Positions 36,501 to 43,453 of a DNA stretch of 45,578 bases are shown one piece after another (position 1 is the first letter of the stretch; each line of letters starts with the position of its first letter). The DNA is from Bacteroidales bacterium (lineage in GTDB: Bacteria; Bacteroidota; Bacteroidia; Bacteroidales; GCA-2748055). The notes beneath the pieces are model-generated. The model made no database searches. It had not been told where the DNA came from and saw nothing but the letters and a program-made list of their open reading frames with translations. Made by a program: the position numbers and the translations under genes. The DNA lies in NCBI GenBank assembly GCA_021738565.1, contig JAIPBT010000036.1, positions 1 to 45,578 of the forward strand, given 5' to 3'.

Positions 36501-36756
36501 AGTTATTTTTGTAGATCAACATTATTATAAGAACGGTGGATGGTATAAAAAGGAAAATTTATTTCCTGACTTTATCAATATACCCACGGTTGAAAGCATT
36601 CAGGAAAGGTATGATCTGGACGCTTTTCTGAATCTGGATAAGGATCTTAAACGAAATGATGGAAATACCCCATATAAAACATTCAGGTTTTATGTTAAAC
36701 AGTTTAATCATTATGATAAAGAAGAATTTAAAAAGTGGAAAAGGCTGTTGAAATAA
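33559..36756 (+). CDS. Large secreted protein of unknown function with coiled-coil, TPR-like and ankyrin-like parts
   Basis: I do not recognise this 1065-residue protein. The start ATG 33559 gives a signal peptide (1-20, ending PAIAQ); the TTG at 33493 would bury it. The mature N-terminus has several cysteines (DCTQDV, GCSYAAQFYAYLCEC). Residues of about 115-290 are rich in Gln/Glu/Lys and look coiled-coil. Residues of about 345-415 resemble tetratricopeptide helices (ATSAVRYMNAAINKNPRNSS). Two stretches are ankyrin-like: about 519-571 (VNTLIELGADPEMKIDGKNA) and about 914-985 (FDILVEEEAYDILADLAARN). No catalytic motif is visible. It stands alone and is visibly A+T richer than its neighbours, which hints at transfer. 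A scaffold or contact-dependent role is possible but unsupported. Confidence 0.85.
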   Translation: MLKLSFYFTFLLLLIIEPAIAQDCTQDVKANEAKTKLEQGKGHGCSYAAQFYAYLCECQNKPRTPEQARMLKATLEQIKSSYASSDGCEDMGPLPSVPDCKVGPKTGNTTSGGMTREEQQLTEFRQRMANAYKIGGHLDAAQERAKRISEKLQQLSQISANISPQQIMQQYNQNMQRINQLERELRQDIANSNLNTGIDIINDYNTGNNEGVVYGTLGLLGQVYDNQQAKNEIADKKSQLQKEKEQRMLSSALQMIKELEEKSELYNGYAANSFSKEREEFYGQLAKYYNEYADHVNYGFSYNHIRWASYSKKPPQNLNLPVEKSNPTASEYAKVAERKFGLFEINGIQEYATSAVRYMNAAINKNPRNSSYYMKLSKYCAKVNKGAALDAYMAFVELNPSLMDEEEYRRLSHEFIKEIHENYVMFVPGWRNGNIKKELFQQYYVNPKKYLQDLIDDPSITNPLLLYTDFYGGMVFHSRLEALLYIDAKYSDIKYINLWQHVGAFPRHPNKNVRNMTRTLQLCAMDNAPAVNTLIELGADPEMKIDGKNAIEIAIENGSIDVYKKIIHLALNPDKYSTLYNQSALPVIDQYIKNSFDPSYISNISSTEQEEKVALWMLHNFDTLISINSYENFKEIYDARQVGKVPELKAKGTDFGMLKIVKSRSSHAVNKEYEQLLAQEICTKQFTLKDNSIENIRDYELSQWIKEGGLPMDNFLFPPAEYTKELSREEKELEATLDSISCVLCLDKKSFNEVMETVISYLNSNKAEAFEKYLLNKYKEAYASFKETKRFEAEDAYLSKSSILRTYNNAVIKNGFPKMDMLEGRVLRPIDQMNETYAHLALLYNRYYSFKAMNEAIPLATITNRKGKTIIDYLQIMIVENPQEYSKYALLPGIKDYIDWQKPFNGKTVFDILVEEEAYDILADLAARNVIKKDLTPYAFQMAKYGKFKEIAEISRLGNLDLTVETTEGFGGNLLHALVTQVIFVDQHYYKNGGWYKKENLFPDFINIPTVESIQERYDLDAFLNLDKDLKRNDGNTPYKTFRFYVKQFNHYDKEEFKKWKRLLK

Positions 36757-37070
36757 TGTTTTCATTAACAGGGAAAAAAGGCTAACCAGCAACCAGCAAC
36801 AAAATCAGCGCGACAGTATATAATCAAGGATTCTGGCTAAACAGTATTTTCAACCCTTCTCCTGGTCACCTGGGCACCAGGTCACCAGCTTCCTCCTGAC
36901 GGCAACGAAATATATCGTTGTTATTTATATTCTTTCTAATTAAGGATAGAGAACATCACTGTCATATTGATTTACTGCATATTGCCAATATCTACATTGG
37001 TCTTTTCAACACAACGGATCGATAAATATGTTGTCCAGCATGTTCTTCTGTTAATCAAATCACAGTATCA
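36757..37070. other. Intergenic region with a dispersed repeat copy
   Basis: No gene is visible here. Segment 36806-36839 matches 41609-41642 in 30 of 34 bases (core GCGACAGTATAT and TTCTGGCTA), and both copies follow a short run of ACCAGCA/ACCAGTA units. A near-palindrome around CTGGTCACCTGG...CCAGGTCACCAG occurs at about 36862-36888. These look like small intergenic repeats common in Bacteroidota, without known function. Confidence 0.6.
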
Positions 37071-37091
37071 TTCGTATCTTTGTCCTACGAA
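37071..37091 (+). promoter_or_regulatory. Promoter box inside a 21-bp dyad upstream of the YceI operon
   Basis: TTCGTA (37071-37076) and TACGAA (37086-37091) form a perfect 6+6 dyad with a 9-nt spacer. The Bacteroidota -7 element TATCTTTG (exact TAnnTTTG) lies at 37075-37082 within the dyad. A regulator bound here would occlude RNA polymerase. The last gene of the operon codes for an Rrf2-family regulator, and Rrf2 proteins bind dyads of this size, so autoregulation is the simplest reading. A -33 TTG is not obvious. Confidence 0.6.
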
Positions 37092-37152
37092 CATAATAGG
37101 ATTAATAGTGTTTGTAGTTTAAACGATTATCGAATCAATAAAATATTTCAAA

Positions 37153-37752
37153 ATGAGAAACAGGATAATGATAATAACGATACTGCTTGCTGGTGCAGGA
37201 CTCCTGCAGGCACAGGACAATTACCGTCTAAATGCAGGCAACAGCAGAATCGTCGTAGAGGGAACTTCCAACTTGCACGATTGGGAGATGGAAGCGTCCG
37301 GCATGCAGGCAAAACTGATGATCAATAAAAGCGATAACGGACTGGAAAAGATCACAGGAGTGGAATTTGAGATGCCTGCTGAAAAACTGAAAAGCAACAG
37401 CAATATTATGGATAAAAAGACGCGGGAAGCCCTGCGCTCAAGCAAATATGAAAATATCCGCTTCGAGCTTACAGGAGCAACCAGTCCCTTGGTAACCGGG
37501 AACCGCTTCAGGGGCTCAGCAACAGGTTATTTACATATTGCAGGTACAACCAGGAAGGCAACAATACCATTTGAAGGAGTGCTTTCAGGAGAAAGGCTCA
37601 CAGTATCGGGTAAGGTAAGTATATACCTGCCGGAGTACAACATATCCCCGCCCACTGCATTGTTGGGATCTCTTAAAACGGGCGAAAAGGTAGATGTAGA
37701 ATACCGCTTTGAGTTTATCCCTGCGGAAAGTTATACACAAATCATTCATTAA
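37153..37752 (+). CDS. YceI-family periplasmic lipocalin-like protein
   Basis: This 199-residue exported protein has a signal peptide (1-21, ending LLQAQ) and one YceI domain. Family marks are NSRIVVEGTSNLHDWEMEAS at about 30-49, RSSKYENIRFELTG at about 96-109, GYLHIAGTTRKATIPFEG and LSGERLTVSGKVSI. YceI proteins fold as an eight-stranded barrel that binds polyisoprenoid or similar apolar molecules. It is the first gene of an operon with a porin-like protein, a second YceI-like protein and an Rrf2 regulator, 34 bp apart from the next start. A promoter with a dyad lies about 60 bp upstream. A role in quinone or lipid handling under redox stress is an inference. Confidence 0.9.
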   Translation: MRNRIMIITILLAGAGLLQAQDNYRLNAGNSRIVVEGTSNLHDWEMEASGMQAKLMINKSDNGLEKITGVEFEMPAEKLKSNSNIMDKKTREALRSSKYENIRFELTGATSPLVTGNRFRGSATGYLHIAGTTRKATIPFEGVLSGERLTVSGKVSIYLPEYNISPPTALLGSLKTGEKVDVEYRFEFIPAESYTQIIH

Positions 37753-37786
37753 TACAGCATTTTTACAAATCATCAAACAAAAAATC

Positions 37787-39016
37787 ATGAAGAAACTATC
37801 AATTATTCTGATAACCGGGCTGATAGCAATAGGGGTTCAGGGACAGAATTTCGAACAGGAAAAGATCTCAGGAGACGAATTTGAAAAGCTTAGAGTTACA
37901 GTCGGTGCCGATTTCGCACTGCAATACCAGGCAATCGGTCACTATGCAGACAGCCTATTGATCCCCCTGGGAAGCGGTATTAATCTTCCTACAGCAAATT
38001 TCAGCATCGATGGTGACCTTGCCCCGGGGATACGTGTGAACCTGACGACTTATCTTTCTTCAAGACATCACGTTGAAGCATGGGTAAAAGGGGGATACCT
38101 GCTGATCGATGAATTGTCATTCTTCAATTCAGCTGCGGCCGATAAGATCATGGACTACCTGACACTTAAGGTTGGGGTCATGGAACTGAACTACGGCGAT
38201 GCACACTTTTTCAGGTCAGACAACGGGAATGTCATCAACAATCCATTCGCCGGAAATTATATTATGGATGCTTTCACAACAGCTCCGGCTTTCGAGGCAC
38301 TGTTCAGGCACAACGGGATCATTGCCATGGCTGCCGTCACAACAGGGACATTAAAACCTGAACTGGCAAAATACAGCAGCTTTTCAGGGTATACTGCATA
38401 CAATGCGCATGAAGAACTGGCCGCGTACTGGAAAGCCGGATACGAGAAAGATGTTTCCGAGGATGTAAGATTCAGGGCAACGGTTTCCGGATACCACAGT
38501 GCAAATAACCACTTTGGTTCACTTTACTACGGCGACCGGACAGGTTCCCGCTTCTACCTGGTGATGAAACCACAAACCAACAACAGCGACGATGTTGATC
38601 CTGCCAGCGGGCATAATACGGGCCGCTGGGGGCCAGGTTTTACAGACCAACTGAACGCTTATATGTTCAATGTTTTTGCACATGTAAAAGGATTTGAACT
38701 CTTTGGAACATACGAAATGAACTCCGGTACAAGCGCATTCGGCGGTGCAAACTTCAGCTTTAATCAGATCGGAATACACGGACTGTACCGGTTTGGGAAA
38801 CAGGACCAATTCTTCGTTGGAGCAAAATACAATACCGTTAGCAACAGCGATGACCTGTCAGTGAACAGGATCGAAGCTGGTGCAGGTTGGAGCCTTACCG
38901 AAAACATTTTAATGAAGCTGGATTATGTGACTCAGAACTACAACAATTTTATTAACGACTATGGTGCCTCTGCCGGGTTCAACGGCGTAATGTTTGAGGC
39001 AGCCATCAGTTTCTGA
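37787..39016 (+). CDS. Outer membrane porin-like beta-barrel protein
   Basis: This 409-residue protein has a signal peptide (1-19, ending GVQGQ) and alternating polar/apolar strands that end in the C-terminal aromatic Phe (FEAAISF), the outer membrane insertion signal. Stretches such as PGIRVNLTTYLSSRHHVEAW, DYLTLKVGVMELNYGDAHFF and NILMKLDYVTQNYNN are typical of Bacteroidota porin-like barrels. ATG 37787 is chosen because it opens the signal peptide; an upstream start would overlap YceI. It lies between two YceI-type genes, so it may pass the molecules they bind. I cannot name its substrate. Beta-barrel nature is well supported; specific family is uncertain. Confidence 0.8.
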   Translation: MKKLSIILITGLIAIGVQGQNFEQEKISGDEFEKLRVTVGADFALQYQAIGHYADSLLIPLGSGINLPTANFSIDGDLAPGIRVNLTTYLSSRHHVEAWVKGGYLLIDELSFFNSAAADKIMDYLTLKVGVMELNYGDAHFFRSDNGNVINNPFAGNYIMDAFTTAPAFEALFRHNGIIAMAAVTTGTLKPELAKYSSFSGYTAYNAHEELAAYWKAGYEKDVSEDVRFRATVSGYHSANNHFGSLYYGDRTGSRFYLVMKPQTNNSDDVDPASGHNTGRWGPGFTDQLNAYMFNVFAHVKGFELFGTYEMNSGTSAFGGANFSFNQIGIHGLYRFGKQDQFFVGAKYNTVSNSDDLSVNRIEAGAGWSLTENILMKLDYVTQNYNNFINDYGASAGFNGVMFEAAISF

Positions 39017-39054
39017 CAGATCAAATGCAATTCTTTCAAAGTGAGGAATTACAA

Positions 39055-39663
39055 ATGAGAGTACCGGTACTAATATCGCTTGCATTAATGTGCGGATTGA
39101 TCCATGGTCAGTTCGCACATTCCTCACTTTCATCATCATGCAACAATTACATTAACATAGCAGGAAGAACCAACCTCAACCAATTCAGGCTTTACCAGGA
39201 TGTAGCAGATAATTTCATATTTACCGAGGCCCGCCACAGCAAAATCCGAATAGATGAATACGGAATCCTCGAACTTCGTATACCGGTTCTCAATTTCGAG
39301 GCCAGCAGTAAATTTGTTTACCGGGATTTCATTGAATTGCTGGATGCCTCAAAAAACACACACATCATCATCATCCTAAAGAAAAATGAAGTACGGAAAC
39401 TTAGCAACCAATCTCATTCAGATACAATTGAGATAGGAGTGATCCTGAATGGAATTAGCAATTATTACAAGATCCCCGGGCAAACAAAAAACTGCACGGA
39501 CGGATCAAAATTTATCAGTGGAATCAAGACCCTTAAACTTACTGATTTTAAATTAGAACCACCTGAAAAATCATTTGGTTTAATTAAGGTTGAAAACGAA
39601 CTTATTGTTAATTTTGAATTCAGATTACCACCTGATCCGGAATTAATATACTCAGGATTTTGA
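39055..39663 (+). CDS. Second YceI-like exported protein
   Basis: This 202-residue protein begins with a signal peptide (MRVPVLISLALMCGLIHGQ); AGGA lies 8-11 bp before ATG 39055, which I prefer to ATG 39025. Although divergent from the first YceI protein, it shows the same plan: a TSN-like opening (INIAGRTNLNQFRLYQD), RIPVLNFEASSKFVYRDF in the middle, and a C-terminal LTDFKLEPPEKSFGLIKVEN, which is the pattern of YceI-like sandwich proteins in Bacteroidota. It sits directly downstream of the porin-like gene. It may bind a related ligand, so the operon would hold two carriers of different specificity. Family assignment is by pattern only. Confidence 0.65.
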   Translation: MRVPVLISLALMCGLIHGQFAHSSLSSSCNNYINIAGRTNLNQFRLYQDVADNFIFTEARHSKIRIDEYGILELRIPVLNFEASSKFVYRDFIELLDASKNTHIIIILKKNEVRKLSNQSHSDTIEIGVILNGISNYYKIPGQTKNCTDGSKFISGIKTLKLTDFKLEPPEKSFGLIKVENELIVNFEFRLPPDPELIYSGF

Positions 39664-40085
39664 AATTCAGCACACGCACACGTTATGGCATCAGGGCAAT
39701 GATAGAAATTGCCAGAAGCTCACCTGAATTGGGAATTCTCCAGAAGGATATCTCTGTCAATCAGGAAATATCCAACAAATATCTCGACCATATTATCCAC
39801 GGATTGAAAGTTGCCGGACTCATCGGCAATGTCAGGGGACGCAAAAGCGGTTATGTGCTAACACGCAAGGCGGCGGACATCACAGTCTACGACATCCACA
39901 ATGCATTTGAACCCGGTATCTGTGTGATCGATTGCCTGGGAAGTACCTTTAAATGCGACCGCGAAGAAGAATGCGAAGCCAGGGGGTTCTGGGGCAGACT
40001 CAACAAGCAGATCAGGGACTATTTCAAATCCATCACCCTCCTGGACCTCGTCGAAAACAAAGCCGTCATGGAAGACTGTAAATAG
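39660..40085 (+). CDS. Rrf2-family transcriptional regulator with four conserved cysteines
   Basis: This 141-residue protein starts with TTG overlapping the upstream stop (TTGA). The N-terminal winged helix (about 1-65) matches Rrf2: MKFSTRTRYGIRAMIEIARS, then ISVNQEISNKYLDHIIHGLK and GLIGNVRGRKSGYVLTR. The hinge carries Cys88, Cys92, Cys99 and Cys105 (ICVIDCLGSTFKCDREEEC), a cluster-binding layout like that of IscR/NsrR/RirA regulators, which sense Fe-S status, nitric oxide or iron. As last gene of the YceI-porin operon it probably represses its own promoter; the dyad at 37071-37091 is the candidate site. Autoregulation and cluster binding are inferred, family identity is firm. Confidence 0.93.
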   Translation: MKFSTRTRYGIRAMIEIARSSPELGILQKDISVNQEISNKYLDHIIHGLKVAGLIGNVRGRKSGYVLTRKAADITVYDIHNAFEPGICVIDCLGSTFKCDREEECEARGFWGRLNKQIRDYFKSITLLDLVENKAVMEDCK

Positions 40086-40130
40086 CACTTCGCCCTTCAC
40101 ACCCCCAATCCCTTATGGATGACACCACTT

Positions 40131-40154
40131 ATCCCCGAATCTTTATCCGGGGAT
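40131..40154. terminator. Hairpin between convergent genes
   Basis: ATCCCCG (40131-40137) pairs perfectly with CGGGGAT (40148-40154) across 10 nt, between the Rrf2 gene (ends 40085) and the convergent lipoprotein gene (ends 40193). There is no T tract on either side, so it may stop transcription weakly or not at all. Confidence 0.35.
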
Positions 40155-40192
40155 GGCACGCGGACAGGATTCCGGGGAGGCAAATGCGCGGA

Positions 40193-41182
40193 TCATTCAA
40201 ACACGGCACATGAATTTTCCACAAGAACCGCATCATTATCAGTTTGCGGTCCCAGCTTTAGTACCCGGAAACGATCCACAGGGATCTTTTCCAGGAAAAC
40301 ATAGGTCTGATCTTCCCAGATGTTCTCATAAGGATTGTTTTTTGAGCTGATCGGATTGATGGCATAAAGCGATAACCCCCCACCATCATCAGCGCAATAC
40401 ATTCCGTAATCCTGCAACGCTTTGGCAATCACCGTTTCGTATTCATTCAGGTCCAGGACTGAAAGGTCTAACTCCGGATCAAGCTGTACGAGTGCTCCCT
40501 CAGGAATGGCAAAATCGGCATTGGTTGTGCCGTCACTCTCCGTTGCAGGGGCAACAGGTCCGCCTGCCTTTGTATGGTCGTAACTGAAGATCAGGGCATG
40601 ATCGATTACCCCTGCCTCAAGTTCCTGTGGCCAGATAACTCCCTGCATCAGCTCAAATCCTGAACCTCGTGCAGATAGTCCCTTTTCAAAAATACCGTCA
40701 CTGTCGGACGGAATGGCATTTCCCCATCCGGCTTTCCAACTACCGGCACTAAAACGCATCTCCCAAAAATCATAAATACATCCTCCTGCCTCATCAACGA
40801 TCACCATGTGACCGTCAGCAGAAGGATCCGGCTCGGCATAATCGGGTATCGGAACATTGACAAGTCTGTTTTTTGGGGCCCATGAAGAGGTAAGGCTCAC
40901 TTCATGCCTCGGGGTGGAAGCATCAGCATAATAAACCGGCACCGTCCACTCCTTGACAGCGATAAGGAAAGCCTGCTCTGCCTGTTCCGTAAGACTGGTG
41001 ACCATAACTTCGGAGTTTGGATCCACTTCGGCGCCGTCCGGTATCTTACTGAAAAACGGTGAAGCTCCTTTAAATGGCTCATAATACTTCAGTGATTCCG
41101 GTTTGTCATCAGGAACCTCCTCCTCGCAACCGGCAAAAAACACAAAAACAATCAGGGTGAGTAAATGCAGCTTCGTTTTCAT
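40193..41182 (-). CDS. Surface lipoprotein of unknown function
   Basis: I do not recognise a named family in this 329-residue protein. It has a lipobox ending at Cys19 (FFAGC) followed by a strongly acidic stretch (CEEEVPDDKPE), the pattern of surface-exported Bacteroidota lipoproteins. The body is globular, with conserved-looking stretches DADGH-like DPSADGHMVIVDEAGGCIYD, then DFWEMRFSAGSWKAGWGNAI and GVIWPQELEAGVIDHALIFS. These resemble a group of bacterial secreted proteins with a beta-sandwich look and Asp/Trp-rich sites, as in carbohydrate-active proteins. Neighbouring genes are GH28 and a DUF5060 hydrolase on the other side of a repeat-rich gap, which is compatible with a glycan role. 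Function is unproven. Confidence 0.8.
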   Translation of the reverse strand: MKTKLHLLTLIVFVFFAGCEEEVPDDKPESLKYYEPFKGASPFFSKIPDGAEVDPNSEVMVTSLTEQAEQAFLIAVKEWTVPVYYADASTPRHEVSLTSSWAPKNRLVNVPIPDYAEPDPSADGHMVIVDEAGGCIYDFWEMRFSAGSWKAGWGNAIPSDSDGIFEKGLSARGSGFELMQGVIWPQELEAGVIDHALIFSYDHTKAGGPVAPATESDGTTNADFAIPEGALVQLDPELDLSVLDLNEYETVIAKALQDYGMYCADDGGGLSLYAINPISSKNNPYENIWEDQTYVFLEKIPVDRFRVLKLGPQTDNDAVLVENSCAVFE

Positions 41183-41670
41183 GGTTTAAGAATTTAAAAT
41201 TTTTAAAAAATGAAATAACTGCCGGAGTGACTCTTAGCATGTTCAAGATAAATAAAAAATCGGTAAATCCGCTAATTTGTACCTAAAATGACAGATACGC
41301 TGGAGTGACAGAGGTCAGTTCGGCGGCCCACCTTCGCCCTCCGGGCTTCGGCGGACGAAGCAGCAATCCCGACATTCGCTACCGCTCGTCGGGACTAACC
41401 TCCCGCTGGTCGGTTAGCCAACAAGCAATCAGTAACGAGCAACAATATGACAGAGCAAAAACTTAACATACAAGAATTTACAGACGAGCAGTCCCTCGAC
41501 TTCGCTCGGGAACCGGTATATATTATATATAAATTGTCGACACTTCGACTTCGCTCAGTGCAACGCTTCGCTCGATTTAACCAGCAACCAGTAACCAGTA
41601 ACCAGTAACAGTGCGACAGTATATGATAAAGGGTTCTGGCTAGTATCTTCTCCCAATCCCCAAGTCTCCC
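41183..41670. other. Repeat-rich intergenic region
   Basis: No gene is visible. The region is a mosaic of short repeats: a perfect hairpin TCCCGAC (41367-41373) with GTCGGGA (41388-41394), the common Bacteroidota word CTTCGACTTCGCTC in several variants (around 41500-41575), a run of ACCAGTA units (about 41580-41608), and a copy of the 34-bp dispersed repeat at 41609-41642 (partner at 36806-36839). A C/T-rich stretch (41650-41672) overlaps the GH28 stop. Confidence 0.65.
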
Positions 41671-43191
41671 CTACTTCTGCCTGTAGCTGGAATTTTCAAG
41701 CCTGATGCGCCTGCCATCATGGGTAGTCGGATTGGCAGTGCCGAAAAAATCCCAGATATAAAGATCTTGCACGTTTTTGCAATATATACCGTCGGTATAA
41801 AAATCTGCAAGCCCTTCACCCCATTCAAGGTTGAAACGATCAATCAGAAGTCCGTCCGTGTTCAATGCATATAAACCAGGGATATCATGACTGAATAGCT
41901 GTTTGTTGATCGCGGCTGCCGGTCTCAGGTCGATGTTTCCCCCGTAACTGAGCATTTCCCTGCCGGGAACGATCCTGAGGCTGATATTGTCAAATTCAAT
42001 ATCCCGGATCGAATGTTCATCATCACCATAGACCAGGATGCCGTTTTCAGATGTGGCAATGATATTCCGAAACCTGACCCTGCGGATCGTACCTGCTTTC
42101 TCTCCTTCAAACCTGGAAATGGACGAAAGGTGGATCGGCTCACCATTTCCCCACCACTGTCCATTATGAAGCCTTGTATGGATTGTAATATTTGAAAATT
42201 GCAGATCCTCTATATCTGAAAGATCATGCGCAAAAACACCTATTCCGCGATTCGAACCATGGATAATGATATTGGAGAAAACGCACCTGCGTATGGGATG
42301 CTGACCATACCCGACACGTATACCGGCAGAACGGGACTGGAGTACGCAGTTTGTTACAGTGAAATTCTCCGAATATTCAGATTTGTTACCATATTTCCTT
42401 TCAGCCTGGACATCCATGGAGTAAACAGGACTTTCTTCTTCCAATGCAAAACCGGTAACGATGATCGCGTCGTCACCTGCACTTATATCGCAGTCGCTGA
42501 TCACAACGTTCCTTGATGCGGTACAATGCACACCGTCACTGTTCGGCACCATCAGGTTATTCCGGATGGTAATTCCCCGAACATGCACATTCTCACAATA
42601 GGCAAAACGAACAGCCCATGATGGAGTGTCCCTGATGGTGACATCCATAAGTCTTACATTGGTGCAATGATAGAAAGTCAGAGACATACCGGGTTTGGGC
42701 CTGCGCTTGATGGGACCATCCGTGCTGAATTGATCAAGCGGCTGGTAATTCTCCCCCTGCCTGGTGACCGAACGGTTGTATTCATCATAAGTGTGGTTCT
42801 GCGTGGTGTCATAAAATGTTGTACCGGTCGCATCTATTGTTCCATGTCCGGAAACCGTGACATTGTGCTGATCGAAACAATAAATGATGCCGTTCTTCCT
42901 GAAATTTGTCGTGTAGTCATCCAGGTCTTCACTTCCCTTCAGTATGGCACCCTGGTCAAGCCACAGCTCCACGTTGCTTTTCAGTTCAATGGTGCCGGTA
43001 ATGAATGTGCCTGCCGGAATAGTAACGCACCCACCCCCTGCTTCATGGCACTGGTCGACTGCCCGCTGAATGGCATCCGTACAGAGCGTGCCCGGACTGG
43101 CGCCAAAATTCAGAATATTGTACTTCGACTCTTTCGTGTTGCAGGAAAGAACCATTAATATGACAGTTAATAACAAAGCTGCTTTTTTCAT
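41671..43191 (-). CDS. GH28-type right-handed beta-helix hydrolase, lipoprotein
   Basis: This 506-residue lipoprotein (lipobox VLSC, Cys17) starts at ATG 43191. It begins with the pectate lyase superfamily opening YNILNFGASPGTLCTDAIQR and carries most GH28 marks: NSDG at 217-220 with Asp219, GDD at 239-241 with Asp240 and Asp241. The usual following GHG motif is replaced by SAG in SRSAGIRVGYG, and the usual RIK motif by NRGIG, so the conserved His and Lys are missing. Normal family members cleave polygalacturonan or related uronic acid chains. The changed active site suggests another substrate or loss of activity. Divergent from the DUF5060 hydrolase gene; the two may share a regulatory gap of about 260 bp. 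Confidence 0.82.
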   Translation of the reverse strand: MKKAALLLTVILMVLSCNTKESKYNILNFGASPGTLCTDAIQRAVDQCHEAGGGCVTIPAGTFITGTIELKSNVELWLDQGAILKGSEDLDDYTTNFRKNGIIYCFDQHNVTVSGHGTIDATGTTFYDTTQNHTYDEYNRSVTRQGENYQPLDQFSTDGPIKRRPKPGMSLTFYHCTNVRLMDVTIRDTPSWAVRFAYCENVHVRGITIRNNLMVPNSDGVHCTASRNVVISDCDISAGDDAIIVTGFALEEESPVYSMDVQAERKYGNKSEYSENFTVTNCVLQSRSAGIRVGYGQHPIRRCVFSNIIIHGSNRGIGVFAHDLSDIEDLQFSNITIHTRLHNGQWWGNGEPIHLSSISRFEGEKAGTIRRVRFRNIIATSENGILVYGDDEHSIRDIEFDNISLRIVPGREMLSYGGNIDLRPAAAINKQLFSHDIPGLYALNTDGLLIDRFNLEWGEGLADFYTDGIYCKNVQDLYIWDFFGTANPTTHDGRRIRLENSSYRQK

Positions 43192-43453
43192 GACATGGTT
43201 GATTGATACAGTCACAAGTTAGTTAATATGACTGGAAAACGGGACAGTTAAACCCGAAATATCTGACCTTTGATGCGGCGGATAGGTGAAATGTAAAAAA
43301 GCTGTATGTTTTCCGTTGAAAATGAAATATATATATTAATAACTATTTATATATATATATAGAAAAATGCCAGGGGCCTTTGGCTTTTGTTTTTCGGCCT
43401 TTGGTCCTTGCTCTAACTTTCTTTCATTATATTTGATCCCCAAAAAAATAAAC

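Noticed and set aside
37080-37328. Open frame of 82 codons near the YceI gene
   Set aside because: It overlaps the promoter dyad and the YceI start in another frame and has no signal or motif.
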